Shown piece by piece: positions 1 to 8,891 of a DNA stretch of 64,000 nt. The notes beneath the pieces were generated by a model. The model saw nothing but the letters and a program-made list of their open reading frames with translations, made no database searches and was not told where the DNA came from. The translations under genes were made by a program, and so were the position numbers. This DNA is from an uncultured Clostridia bacterium (GTDB lineage Bacteria > Bacillota > Clostridia > TANB77 > CAG-508), in contig CAKPPO010000007.1 of assembly GCA_934177725.1 (NCBI GenBank), positions 9,637 to 73,636 on the forward strand, given 5' to 3'. Position 1 is the first letter of the stretch; each line of letters begins with the position of its first letter.

Positions 1-3
1 ATA

Positions 4-465
4 TTATAATAAAGGAGCTTCTTTAAATCCTCTATTTTTAAATTCTTTTTTGTAAAAGTTTGAATCTTCAATAATACCGAGTCTGACATCATGATTAAAT
101 AACTTTTTCTCAGTTCTTTCAGAAAAATTATCATACATTTTATGTTTGCCAAGATTTGCAGCAGCTGCATCTTTAAGAATTGCTAAAATTTCTCCATGTT
201 CAACTTCCATTCTTAAGCAAGACTGTTTTACTGAAGATAAATCTTCTTCAAAATTGTCAAACTTATTATTTAAACTATTGAAGTTATTTTTTAAACTATC
301 AAAGTTACTTTCCAAACCACTAAACTTATTCTCTAAAACATTAAATTTATTTTCCAAATTATCGAACTTATTGTTTAAACCATCAAAGTTGCTTTCCAAA
401 TTATCAAACTTATTGTTTAAACCATTAATGGCATTAAGAATTTCATTTTTGTCTGTATTTTCCAT
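4..465 (-). CDS. heptad-repeat coiled-coil protein
   Basis: I do not recognise a named family. The 153-residue soluble protein has no signal peptide or membrane segment. Residues about 15-75 consist of eight 7-residue repeats of the type NKFDNLE, with Phe and Leu spaced as in a left-handed coiled coil, so it should form long parallel helices. The C-terminal part (HKMYDNFSERTEKKLFNHDV) matches the C-terminus of the next minus-strand gene, so the two are paralogues with different rods. A strong GGAGGTG site precedes the ATG. A scaffold or structural role is inference only. Confidence 0.75.
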   Translation of the reverse strand: MENTDKNEILNAINGLNNKFDNLESNFDGLNNKFDNLENKFNVLENKFSGLESNFDSLKNNFNSLNNKFDNFEEDLSSVKQSCLRMEVEHGEILAILKDAAAANLGKHKMYDNFSERTEKKLFNHDVRLGIIEDSNFYKKEFKNRGFKEAPLL

Positions 466-547
466 ATTACAAACACCTCCATTAAAAATATTTTATAGTT
501 AAGTAAATTAATTTTTATAAAAATTTTGAAATTGAGAATAAAGATAA

Positions 548-1417
548 TTAAATAGTAGCTGTTATAGAACGAGCTTCTAAAGAGTCTATTCTCATATCAT
601 GATCAAATAATTTTGAATTAATCCTAGATAAATTAGAATCATATTGTTTATGCTGATCTAAATTTTCTTGATAAGAACTTGTAAGAAAATCAAATTTTTT
701 ATCTAATAAGCTTAATTTTTTATCATGTAAATCTAATTTTTTATTTTGTTCTTCAAATCTTTTATCAAACTTATTTTCAAATTTTACAAATTTTCTATCA
801 ATAGTGAAAGCAAAATCATGAAAAATTTCAGCAATTTCTAGACTAAATTGAGAAAAACGTTTATCGTTTTTTTCATCTAGTTTAACTTCAAATTCAGCAA
901 AACGTTTATCGTTTTTTTCATCTAGTTTAACTTCAAATTCAGCAAAACGTTTATCGATTTTTTCATCTAGTTTAACTTCAAATTCAACAAAACGTTTATC
1001 GATTTTTTCATCTAGTTTAACTTCAAATTCAACAAAGCGTTTATCAAGTTTTTCGTCCATTTTAATTTCAAATTCAGCAAAGCGATTATCAAGTTTTTCA
1101 TCCATTTTAACTTCAAATTCTGCGAATTTTCTGTCGAATTTAGCTTCTATATCTACAAATTTTTTATCAAACTTAGCTTCCATATCTTCAAACTTCTTAT
1201 CAAATTTAGTTTCCATGTTTGCAAACTTTTTATCAAATTTAGTTTCTATGTCCGCAAACTTCTTATCAAACTTAGCTTCCATGTTTGTAAATTTCTTATC
1301 GAATTTAACTTCCATTTCAGTAAATTTTTTATCAAATTTATCATCAATTCTAACTTCGAATTCTGAAAATTTGGTATCAAATAAGTTAGCTAATCGTTCT
1401 AAATCTTTCTTATCCAT
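548..1417 (-). CDS. coiled-coil protein with 11- and 15-residue repeats
   Basis: A 289-residue soluble protein of unrecognised function, almost wholly helical repeats. Residues 28-104 are seven 11-residue units (type FDKKFADIETK) and residues 105-194 are six 15-residue units (type LDEKIDKRFVEFEVK). Eleven residues in 3 turns and 15 residues in 4 turns both favour near-straight or slightly right-handed coiled coils, unlike the heptads of its downstream paralogue. The C-terminal motif HKQYDSNLSRINSKLFDHD is shared with that paralogue. AAAGGAGG lies just before the ATG, and a good promoter lies upstream, so the two genes are probably one operon with this one first. Confidence 0.78.
   Translation of the reverse strand: MDKKDLERLANLFDTKFSEFEVRIDDKFDKKFTEMEVKFDKKFTNMEAKFDKKFADIETKFDKKFANMETKFDKKFEDMEAKFDKKFVDIEAKFDRKFAEFEVKMDEKLDNRFAEFEIKMDEKLDKRFVEFEVKLDEKIDKRFVEFEVKLDEKIDKRFAEFEVKLDEKNDKRFAEFEVKLDEKNDKRFSQFSLEIAEIFHDFAFTIDRKFVKFENKFDKRFEEQNKKLDLHDKKLSLLDKKFDFLTSSYQENLDQHKQYDSNLSRINSKLFDHDMRIDSLEARSITATI
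836..1105 (-). repeat. six tandem 45-bp coding repeats
   Basis: Six consecutive 45-bp units encode 15-residue coiled-coil repeats. Several neighbouring units are almost identical at the DNA level, which implies recent duplication or ongoing copy-number change. Confidence 0.85.
1106..1336 (-). repeat. seven tandem 33-bp coding repeats
   Basis: Seven 33-bp units encode 11-residue repeats beginning FDKKF or FDRKF. They are more diverged from each other than the adjoining 45-bp units. Confidence 0.82.
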
Positions 1418-1469
1418 AATATATTCCTCCTTTCCGTAGGTAATTTAATTTACCTAACTATTAAATAAA

Positions 1470-1498
1470 ATAATAATACATATAAGTTGAAAAGTCAA
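1470..1498 (-). promoter_or_regulatory. sigma-A promoter for the coiled-coil genes
   Basis: On the minus strand TTGACT and TATTAT are separated by 17 bases, about 50 bases upstream of the 289-residue gene. The short leader holds an inverted repeat (TAGGTAA/TTTACCTA, 1437-1456) just before the Shine-Dalgarno site. Confidence 0.65.
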
Positions 1499-1635
1499 TA
1501 AAAAATTTTCGACAAAAAATATGCACAAACAACAAATAAAATCAACTATATATTACAAAATGCAAAGAAAAACAAAACATAACAAAATTATACATATGAG
1601 TAAATAAAGGAACAAGAAAAATGTAGAAATATAGG

Positions 1636-1664
1636 TTGCAAAAATAATACTACTATTATATAAT
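1636..1664 (+). promoter_or_regulatory. sigma-A promoter for the VanZ-like gene
   Basis: TTGCAA, 17-base spacer, TATAAT, with the start codon 31 bases further on. Confidence 0.7.
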
Positions 1665-1694
1665 TATAAAAGAAAAATTAAGGAGTAGATTTTA

Positions 1695-2216
1695 ATGCAA
1701 AAAGAAAATAGAAAAACAAATATAAAGAGAATAGTTTTGGTTATTCTAATTATTATAAATTGCACAATAATATTTAGTTTTTCAAATAAAGTGGCAGACG
1801 ATTCAAGCAAACAAAGTGGAAGAATAGTAAATTTTATTTCACAAATAGTTCCTATCATAAAAAATATGCCAGAGCCAGATAAAACAAATTTTATAGAAGG
1901 AACCTTAACGACAATAGTTAGAAAAACAGCACATTTTTCAATATATACATTACTTGGTTTACTGAGCATGAATTTTATGCTGACATTTAAAGAAAAAGAA
2001 TTTTATAAAATTGACTTAAGGTGTTTAGTAGCACTTATATTTTGCACGTTTTATGCTATAACAGATGAAATACATCAGTATTTTATACCAGGTAGAAGTT
2101 GTGAATTAAGAGATGTGTGCATAGATTCTTTAGGTGCATTAACGGGAATATTACTAGTAATAATAGTTGTTGGTATATATAAAAAAGTCAAAAGTAAGAA
2201 AAAGATAATATCTTGA
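1695..2216 (+). CDS. VanZ-like family membrane protein
   Basis: A 173-residue protein with hydrophobic segments near residues 11-30, 73-95, 102-120 and 145-166. The family signature is visible: an Arg/Lys-x-x-H-F motif (KTAHFSIYTLLG), then TDEIHQYFIPGR followed by DVCIDSLGALTG. VanZ-like proteins are small envelope membrane proteins; the founding member gives teicoplanin resistance, but most relatives have no defined role. AAGGAG precedes the ATG. It sits just before an LCP ligase, which suggests work on the envelope. A good promoter for the next gene overlaps this stop codon. Confidence 0.85.
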   Translation: MQKENRKTNIKRIVLVILIIINCTIIFSFSNKVADDSSKQSGRIVNFISQIVPIIKNMPEPDKTNFIEGTLTTIVRKTAHFSIYTLLGLLSMNFMLTFKEKEFYKIDLRCLVALIFCTFYAITDEIHQYFIPGRSCELRDVCIDSLGALTGILLVIIVVGIYKKVKSKKKIIS

Positions 2217-2241
2217 CAAATAAAATAAGGAAGAGTATAGT
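2213..2241 (+). promoter_or_regulatory. consensus promoter for the LCP gene
   Basis: TTGACA, exactly 17 bases, TATAGT. The -35 hexamer overlaps the TGA stop of the VanZ-like gene, so the LCP gene can be transcribed independently. Confidence 0.72.
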
Positions 2242-2291
2242 TTAGCAGTAGAAGGAAAAAAGTAATTGTAGTAATATGGGAGGAAAAATAA

Positions 2292-3347
2292 ATGTCTAGA
2301 ATTGAAAAAAACAAAGAAAATAAGAAAAAGAAAAAAGCACTAAAAATAATACTAATTATATTATTATTTATAGTTATAATAATAGCTGCGGTATTTGCAG
2401 GAGGCTATTGGTATGTAAATGACAAACTAGGAAAAATGCAACAAGTAGAAATAAAAGATGAAGATTTAAATATAGACCAAAAAGTAGAAGAAAGTTTAAA
2501 TGGCTATAGAAATATTGCTATATTTGGTGTAGATAGTAGAAGTTCAAACTTAGGAAGAGGAAATAGAAGCGATTGCATAATTATAGCAAGTATAAATAAC
2601 CAAACAAAAGAAGTAAAACTTGCATCTGTATATAGAGATACATATGTACAAATTCAAGGACATGGACTAGATAAAATTAATCATGCATATTCTTATGGAG
2701 AAGCACCTTTAGCACTTGGAACTTTAAATACCAACCTAGATTTAAATGTCAAAGAATTTGTTACAGTAAATTTTGATTCTGTTGCAGAAGCAGTAGACCA
2801 ATTAGGTGGAATAAAAATGACAATCACTGATGCAGAAGTAAAATATATAAACGGATATATTGAAGAAACTTCAAATGTAACAGGAAAAGATTCTAACAAA
2901 ATTACTTCAGCAGGAACATATAATTTAAATGGTGTTCAAGCAGTAGCTTATGGAAGAATAAGATATACAGAGGGTGGAGACTACAAAAGAACAGAACGTA
3001 TGAGAGATGTTATAGAAGCCATGCTTAAAAAACTACAAACAAAAAGTATAGGTGAAATAAATTCTATGTTAGATAGTGTATTACCTAAAATATATACTAA
3101 TATAGATACAGGAAGTATAATATCTGAAATACCAAGTATTGCAAAATATAAAATAACAGATAGTATAGGATGGCCATATAAAACAAGAGGAAAAACTATG
3201 ACGTTATGGTATGGTATTCCAATTACACTAGAAAGCAATGTAGTACAATTACACAAAGAATTATTTGGAGAAGAAAACTACGAAGCATCTGACAAAGTAA
3301 AATCAATAAGTACACAAATAGTAAATAAAACAGGATATACAAACTAA
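2292..3347 (+). CDS. LytR-CpsA-Psr (LCP) family glycopolymer ligase
   Basis: A 351-residue type II membrane protein with a Lys-rich N-terminus, one membrane helix at about residues 17-38, then an extracellular LCP domain. Landmarks are NIAIFGVDSR, the arginine-rich SVYRDTYVQI strand, DKINHAYSYG, and GVQAVAYGRIRYTEGGDYKRTERMR compressed around residues 215-240. LCP enzymes transfer undecaprenyl-linked glycopolymers such as capsule or teichoic acid to peptidoglycan. The position just ahead of a polysaccharide locus suggests it anchors that polymer. GGGAGG precedes the ATG; an intrinsic terminator follows. Confidence 0.92.
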   Translation: MSRIEKNKENKKKKKALKIILIILLFIVIIIAAVFAGGYWYVNDKLGKMQQVEIKDEDLNIDQKVEESLNGYRNIAIFGVDSRSSNLGRGNRSDCIIIASINNQTKEVKLASVYRDTYVQIQGHGLDKINHAYSYGEAPLALGTLNTNLDLNVKEFVTVNFDSVAEAVDQLGGIKMTITDAEVKYINGYIEETSNVTGKDSNKITSAGTYNLNGVQAVAYGRIRYTEGGDYKRTERMRDVIEAMLKKLQTKSIGEINSMLDSVLPKIYTNIDTGSIISEIPSIAKYKITDSIGWPYKTRGKTMTLWYGIPITLESNVVQLHKELFGEENYEASDKVKSISTQIVNKTGYTN

Positions 3348-3373
3348 TTGATAATAAAAGATAAAATGAATTA

Positions 3374-3428
3374 ATAAAATGGATATAGTTTTACTATAAA
3401 AAGTAAATTTATATCTATTTTATTTTTA
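3374..3428 (+). terminator. intrinsic terminator after the LCP gene
   Basis: Fourteen-base arms at 3374-3387 and 3410-3423 pair fully apart from one G-U, and a T-rich tract follows. Confidence 0.65.
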
Positions 3429-3492
3429 TGTTAAAAAGTTACTAATAATATGAAAAAAACAACAAAAAAACTTAAAAAAAGACAATAAATAA

Positions 3493-3521
3493 TTGACTTT
3501 GTATCTAATATATTATACAAT
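3493..3521 (+). promoter_or_regulatory. promoter of the polysaccharide operon
   Basis: TTGACT, 17 bases, TACAAT, 24 bases before the first glycan-synthesis gene. Gaps from here to about 20.1 kb are short or overlapping, so this may drive most of the locus. Confidence 0.65.
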
Positions 3522-3545
3522 AAAAATACTAGGGGGAAATGAAAA

Positions 3546-4259
3546 ATGGGTATTAATGTTAATAGCAATAATGCAGTTTTAACACAAGAAGTAGAATTAG
3601 AAACTCCAATAGCAAGTAAAAATAAAAGCAAAGCTAAAATTTTATATAAAATTGTAAAAAGAATAGCAGATATTATAGGGGGAGTAGTTGGAACGATATT
3701 GCTAATTCCGATAACTATAGTATTATATATAGTTACTTTATTTTCAAAAGAAAATAAAGGGCCACTATTTTTTGAACAATTAAGAATAGGAAAAAATGGA
3801 AAAGAATTTAGATTTTATAAATTTCGTTCTATGGTCATGCATGCAGACGAAAAGCTATGGGAATATTTAAATAATAATCCAGAAGCTAAGGAAGAATATA
3901 AAAAGTATAAAAAACTTAAAGAAGATCCACGTATTACAAGATTAGGTAAATTTTTAAGAAAAACTAGCTTAGATGAATTTCCACAATTTATAAATGTACT
4001 AAAAGGTGATATGAGCTTGGTAGGACCCAGACCATACTTATATAGAGAAAAAGGAGATATGGGAGAAAAATATAATACAATAATAACTGTTAAACCAGGA
4101 TTAACAGGACTATGGCAAGTGAATGGGAGAAGTGAGACGACTTTTGAAGAAAGAATGCAAATAGATAGTGAATATATAGAAAATAGATCTATTATATTAG
4201 ATATAAAGATAATAATAAGAACTTTTTTTAAAGTATTTAAAAAAGAAGGAGCAAATTAA
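3546..4259 (+). CDS. bacterial sugar transferase (initiating phosphoglycosyl transferase)
   Basis: A 237-residue monotopic phosphoglycosyl transferase that should move a sugar-1-phosphate from a nucleotide sugar onto undecaprenyl phosphate, the first membrane step of repeat-unit synthesis. A hydrophobic re-entrant helix lies at about residues 42-65. Catalytic-domain signatures follow: FFEQLRIGKNGKEF, FYKFRSM, RITRLGKFLRKTSLDEFPQ with the catalytic Asp-Glu, MSLVGPRPY and KPGLTGLWQVNGR. The length is that of the short PglC/WcaJ catalytic core. The sugar specificity cannot be read from sequence. AGGGGG precedes the ATG. Confidence 0.93.
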   Translation: MGINVNSNNAVLTQEVELETPIASKNKSKAKILYKIVKRIADIIGGVVGTILLIPITIVLYIVTLFSKENKGPLFFEQLRIGKNGKEFRFYKFRSMVMHADEKLWEYLNNNPEAKEEYKKYKKLKEDPRITRLGKFLRKTSLDEFPQFINVLKGDMSLVGPRPYLYREKGDMGEKYNTIITVKPGLTGLWQVNGRSETTFEERMQIDSEYIENRSIILDIKIIIRTFFKVFKKEGAN

Positions 4260-4296
4260 AAATAGTTTGAATATAAGAAAAAAGGAAAATTATATA

Positions 4297-5571
4297 ATGA
4301 AGGAAAAAAAACAAAAAAATTTATTAATATATGCGCATTATTATATTCCAGATGTGGCATCTACTGGACAGATAATTAGAGAGCTAGCAGAAGGAATGTT
4401 GAATAGTTTTAATATAACTGTTATTTGTGTTGTTCCATCTTATACAGGAACGATAGAAGAAAAATACAAAAGGAATAGATTTTATAGAGAGAATATAAAT
4501 GGTATTAATGTTATAAGAATAAGAGTACCAGAATTTACAAAAAGTAACAAAAAAAGTAGGTTAAAAAACATAATTAGCTATTTTTTGGGAGCAGTATCAG
4601 CAACATTTAAAGTTGGAAAGCAAGATTATGTTTTTTCTATATCACAACCACCAATTTTAGGGGGATTATTAGGGGTTGTTGGAAAATGGATTAAACATGC
4701 AAAATTTATTTATAATATACAAGATTTTAATCCAGAACAAACTATGGCAATTGGATACAGCAGTAATAAGATTATTACAAAAATAATGATGAAACTAGAT
4801 AAATTTAGTTGCAAAAAGAGTGATTTAATTATTACTGTAGGAAGAGATCTTGTAGAAACAGTTAATAAACGATTTAATTATAAAAAAGTTCCAAAGACAG
4901 TTCTTATAAATAACTGGATAAACGAAAAAGAAATTTATCCGTTACAAAGAAATGATATTAGAGTTGAAAAATTTAAAAGTAAATATAACTTAGAAAATAA
5001 ATTTGTAGTAATGTATTCTGGCAATATTGGCTTATATTATGATTTGGAAAATATTTTTAGAGTTATAAAAAAAATAAAACCAAATACAAAAACAAAGGAT
5101 GGAAAAGAAATAGTATTTGCATTTATAGGAGCAGGTACAATTTTAGAAAAATTAAAAAAATATAAAGAAGAAAATGAAATGGATAATGTAGTATTTATTC
5201 CGTATCAAGATAAAAAAGATTTAATATATAGCTTAAATGCAGCTGATGTTCATTGGTGTGTAAATGCTAAAGGAATAAAAGGCGTTTCTTGTCCATCAAA
5301 ATATTATGGAATTGCTGCAGCAGGAAAACCTGTACTTGGTGTATTGGAGAAAAATTCCGAAATAAGATTAATAATAGAAGAGACTAAAGGTGGTCTATTA
5401 TCAAATCCAGGAGATTATGATTCTATTGAAGAAAATATTAATTGGTTCATAAATAATGCCAATAGTGAAGAATTAAAAAGTATGGGAAATAGAAGTAGAA
5501 AATATTTAGAAGAAAATTTAACAAAGGATATTTCAATTAATAAGTATAAAGAAGAAATATTGAAAATATAA
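4297..5571 (+). CDS. GT4-type glycosyltransferase (WcaI/WbuB-like)
   Basis: A 424-residue retaining GT-B enzyme. The N-domain begins NLLIYAHYYIPDVASTGQ, and the C-domain has MYSGNIGLYYDLENI and the donor-site region CPSKYYGIAAAGKPVL followed by an acidic stretch. It resembles WcaI/WbuB enzymes, some of which use fucose-type donors; that fits the GDP-fucose genes downstream, but specificity is inference. I chose the ATG at 4297, with AAAGGA 10 bases upstream, over an in-frame TTG at 4267 that lacks a ribosome site. Confidence 0.85.
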   Translation: MKEKKQKNLLIYAHYYIPDVASTGQIIRELAEGMLNSFNITVICVVPSYTGTIEEKYKRNRFYRENINGINVIRIRVPEFTKSNKKSRLKNIISYFLGAVSATFKVGKQDYVFSISQPPILGGLLGVVGKWIKHAKFIYNIQDFNPEQTMAIGYSSNKIITKIMMKLDKFSCKKSDLIITVGRDLVETVNKRFNYKKVPKTVLINNWINEKEIYPLQRNDIRVEKFKSKYNLENKFVVMYSGNIGLYYDLENIFRVIKKIKPNTKTKDGKEIVFAFIGAGTILEKLKKYKEENEMDNVVFIPYQDKKDLIYSLNAADVHWCVNAKGIKGVSCPSKYYGIAAAGKPVLGVLEKNSEIRLIIEETKGGLLSNPGDYDSIEENINWFINNANSEELKSMGNRSRKYLEENLTKDISINKYKEEILKI

Positions 5572-5588
5572 AATTAAAGAGGTATTTC

Positions 5589-6746
5589 ATGATGAAAGTT
5601 GTACAAATAAATACTTTTTCTAATAAATCAACAGGAACAATAATGCTAGATATACATGAAGCATTAAAAAAAAATAATATTGAGTCATATGTTGTATGGG
5701 GAAGAGGAAGAAAAGCTAGAGATGAAGGGGAAATATATTTAAATGATAAGTTTGGAATATATTGTCATGGACTATATACTCGATTTACAGATAAGACAGG
5801 CTTTGCATCTAAAAAATCAACTCAGAAATTAATAGAAAGGTTAGAAAAAATAAAACCAGATATAATACATTTGCATAATATTCATGGATATTATATTAAT
5901 ATTGAAATACTATTTAACTATATTAGAAAAAACAATATTAAGACAATATGGACTTTACATGATTGTTGGGCTTTTACAGGACATTGTTCTCACTTTGAAT
6001 TAGTAGGATGCGAAAAATGGAAAGAATGTTGCGACAATTGTGAACAAAAGGAAAAATATCCTAAAAGTTTTGTAGATAATTCAAAATGGAATTATCAGAG
6101 AAAAAAAGAATTATTTGATGGATTAAACATAACTATTGTTACACCAAGTAAATGGCTAGCAGACTTGGTAAAACAATCATATTTAAAACAATATGAAGTA
6201 AAAGTAGTTAATAATGGTATTGATACAGATATTTTTAAGCCTAGAAAAAGTGATTTTAAAAAGAAATTTAATATAGAAAATAAAAAAGTAATTCTTGGAG
6301 TCGCGAGCGATTGGACAAAAGAAAAGGGATTATATGATTTCTATGATTTATCTGAAAAAATAGATGATGACGTAAAGATAGTGCTAGTTGGATTAAATAG
6401 TAAACAAATGAAAGAAATACCAGAAAATATTATTGGAATAGAAAGAACAGAAAACGCACAACAATTAGCAGAAATATATACAGCTGCAGATATATACTTT
6501 AATCCAACATATGCAGATAATTTTCCAACAACAAACCTTGAAGCATTGGCATGTGAAACACCAGTATTTACATATAATACAGGAGGAAGTATAGAATGTT
6601 TAGATGGCAATAACGGGGCGATAACAAATTTAAAAGATTTTAGTGAAAACTATAGAAAATATTTGGAACAAAAATTTGAAATAAATAAAGTAAAAACTAA
6701 ATTAGAGATGGAATCAGATTATATTAATATATACAATAATTTATAG
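5589..6746 (+). CDS. GT4-type glycosyltransferase (WcaC-like)
   Basis: A 385-residue GT-B enzyme. The N-domain starts MKVVQINTFSNKSTGTIM and holds the glycine-rich acceptor loop; DIIHLHNIHGYYINIE and TLHDCWAFTGHCSHF are typical of colanic-acid WcaC-like transferases. The C-domain has VASDWTKEKGL and the donor motif FPTTNLEALACETPVF. A Cys cluster (CEKWKECCDNCEQ, residues about 142-155) is common in this subgroup and may bind zinc. Start codons at 5589 and 5592 are both usable. It lies 17 bases after the preceding transferase, in one operon. Confidence 0.85.
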   Translation: MMKVVQINTFSNKSTGTIMLDIHEALKKNNIESYVVWGRGRKARDEGEIYLNDKFGIYCHGLYTRFTDKTGFASKKSTQKLIERLEKIKPDIIHLHNIHGYYINIEILFNYIRKNNIKTIWTLHDCWAFTGHCSHFELVGCEKWKECCDNCEQKEKYPKSFVDNSKWNYQRKKELFDGLNITIVTPSKWLADLVKQSYLKQYEVKVVNNGIDTDIFKPRKSDFKKKFNIENKKVILGVASDWTKEKGLYDFYDLSEKIDDDVKIVLVGLNSKQMKEIPENIIGIERTENAQQLAEIYTAADIYFNPTYADNFPTTNLEALACETPVFTYNTGGSIECLDGNNGAITNLKDFSENYRKYLEQKFEINKVKTKLEMESDYINIYNNL

Positions 6747-6758
6747 GGGGATTTTAAT

Positions 6759-7736
6759 ATGGAAAAGGAGTACTCAAAGACGGCATATGTAATAAAATTT
6801 TTTGCTATATTTAGTGTAATTACAGCACATGTTAATATAGTAAATAATGATAATATATTTTCTTCATTGATAACAAATTGGTATAACTTATTTGGAATTG
6901 TTGGTGTTATATGTTTTTTTATTATAGGTGGATATTACTACAAAAGAGAAAATGGAGATACAAAAAAATATTGGAAAAAGAAGGCAAAATCTATAATTAT
7001 CCCATGGATGATAGCTGCTACAATATCATATATTTTACATGTTATAAAGATTAAAGATATAAGTTTCATTCAATATATAAAATGGATAACTGGCTCTGGA
7101 ACAATATATTATTATTTGACTATATATGTCATATTTTTGGGTATATTTAAATTTTTGAAAAAAAATGACATTTTTTTGGTAATATGTATCATTTTAAATA
7201 TTATAGAACTAATATTAAATACAAAAGGAATTTTTTACACAAACGATTATATAACATATTATTTAAATATATTCAATTGGATTGGATTCTTTGCTATTGG
7301 AATATTGATAAGAAAATACGATATATTTAGTTTTTTATTAAAACATAAAAATATTATAATGCCTATTTCCATATTTGTTTCAATAATATTGTTTATAATA
7401 ATGTATAATATGAAGATATGGGGATATTTTCATATTATTTCATTATTGTATGAAATTTGTGGATTTATAGTAATTTTTTATTTCTCATATTATTTAAGAA
7501 ATTGTAGAATATTGAACTACATAGGAGAAATAAGTTTTTTTATATATTTGTATCATATTCAAATTGTTCAAAATATATGTTGGAAATTGCCAATATGTAT
7601 AGCAACTGAAATAATAAATCCAATAATATCAGTTGTAATAATGGTAGGAATAGTATATATAGGAAGTAAAATTCTTGGGAAAATTAATAAAAATAGCATC
7701 ATATATTCTTTACTTGGAATAAGAAAAACAACATAG
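6759..7736 (+). CDS. acyltransferase-3 family membrane protein
   Basis: A 325-residue polytopic protein with about ten hydrophobic segments. The N-terminal pattern matches the acyltransferase-3 family: a helix with KFFAIFSVITAHVN carrying the conserved His, then FFIIGGYYYKR. Members such as OafA-type enzymes move acetyl or succinyl groups onto surface polysaccharides, so O-acylation of this polymer is the likely role. AGGGGG lies ahead of the ATG. It sits between a glycosyltransferase and the putative polymerase, with a 12-base gap on each side. Confidence 0.82.
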   Translation: MEKEYSKTAYVIKFFAIFSVITAHVNIVNNDNIFSSLITNWYNLFGIVGVICFFIIGGYYYKRENGDTKKYWKKKAKSIIIPWMIAATISYILHVIKIKDISFIQYIKWITGSGTIYYYLTIYVIFLGIFKFLKKNDIFLVICIILNIIELILNTKGIFYTNDYITYYLNIFNWIGFFAIGILIRKYDIFSFLLKHKNIIMPISIFVSIILFIIMYNMKIWGYFHIISLLYEICGFIVIFYFSYYLRNCRILNYIGEISFFIYLYHIQIVQNICWKLPICIATEIINPIISVVIMVGIVYIGSKILGKINKNSIIYSLLGIRKTT

Positions 7737-7748
7737 GAGGAAAAAAAT

Positions 7749-8876
7749 ATGTACATATATATAATAGCTTTTATAATAGCATTTATTTTGTTGTATATAT
7801 CTGAAAAAATGGCTAAAAAAGGCAAAAAAGTATTAATTTTTGAAATACTATCAATTGGATTACTAGCTTTTGTGGCTGCAATAAGAGATGAAACTATAGG
7901 AACTGACGTCTTAATATATGTAAAGCCAGTATTTCAATTGTGCAATCAATTAGGTTTTGGAAGAATAAATGACATATGGTATAATGTTGAAATTGGTTAT
8001 AAAATATTTAATTGTATAATTGCATTATTTACATCTAAAATTTCTATATATTTATTCTTTCAACAAGTTTTTATACTAGGATTTGCATATTTAGGAATAA
8101 AGGGAATTTATAAGAAAAATTATTCATTTGTATATTTAATTTATTTATTAATTTTTTACAACAGATCTTTAAATATTGTTAGACAAGCAATGGCAATATC
8201 ATTATGTATATATTCACTTAAATTTTTATTAGAAAATAAGAATTTTAAATTTATATTAATAGTTTTACTTGCGTTTTTATTCCACAAAACAGCATTGTTT
8301 TTTTTATTAGCAATTATTATTTACAAATTATACAAAAAAAATGCTAAATATGTTTACTATATGGCTATTTTTATAATTATAGTAGGTTTGATTTTTATAT
8401 TTCTATTTCCAGAATGTATAAAATTAATTACAAGCATCGGAATAATGTCAACAGATTATTTATATTATTTAGATAATTATGTTGATGATATAGGGACAAT
8501 TAGCTCATTCGAATTACTTTTAGATATAACATATATAGTAGTGTATATTATATTTAATAAATTACGCAAAAAAGAAAATAGTAGCTTCTATTTTATATTA
8601 GCATTAATAGATGTTATATGCTTAATAATATCAACAAAATATACGGCTGCTAATAGATTTGGAATGTATTTTAGAATACCAGTAGTATTATTCCTCTTAT
8701 CAAACATGGATGTAATATTCGTAAACAAATATAGCAAAGTAAACGTAGGAAATATAATAGCAGTAGTTATTTCTGTTATATTTTGGTATTATGTATTTGT
8801 ATACGGAAAAAGTGGTGGCACAGTGCCATTTACTATTAATCAGGATTCTTATTTTTATCAAATATTTTTAAAATAA
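7749..8876 (+). CDS. EpsG-like (Wzy-type) polysaccharide polymerase
   Basis: A 375-residue integral membrane protein with about ten hydrophobic segments. EpsG-family hallmarks are visible: AFVAAIRDETIGTDVLIY near the N-terminus, IVRQAMAISLCIYSLKFLL in the middle, and LLAFLFHKTALFFLL. Such proteins are thought to link lipid-borne repeat units into chains on the outer face of the membrane. It is the only polymerase candidate in the locus. AGGAGG precedes the ATG. Confidence 0.82.
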   Translation: MYIYIIAFIIAFILLYISEKMAKKGKKVLIFEILSIGLLAFVAAIRDETIGTDVLIYVKPVFQLCNQLGFGRINDIWYNVEIGYKIFNCIIALFTSKISIYLFFQQVFILGFAYLGIKGIYKKNYSFVYLIYLLIFYNRSLNIVRQAMAISLCIYSLKFLLENKNFKFILIVLLAFLFHKTALFFLLAIIIYKLYKKNAKYVYYMAIFIIIVGLIFIFLFPECIKLITSIGIMSTDYLYYLDNYVDDIGTISSFELLLDITYIVVYIIFNKLRKKENSSFYFILALIDVICLIISTKYTAANRFGMYFRIPVVLFLLSNMDVIFVNKYSKVNVGNIIAVVISVIFWYYVFVYGKSGGTVPFTINQDSYFYQIFLK

Positions 8877-8891
8877 AGGAGAATATAATTA

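Noticed and set aside
146..1439. Long open frames on the plus strand opposite the coiled-coil genes
   Set aside because: They arise because the minus-strand repeats avoid stops in the opposite frame; they lack ribosome sites and have low-complexity Leu/Ser/Phe sequence.
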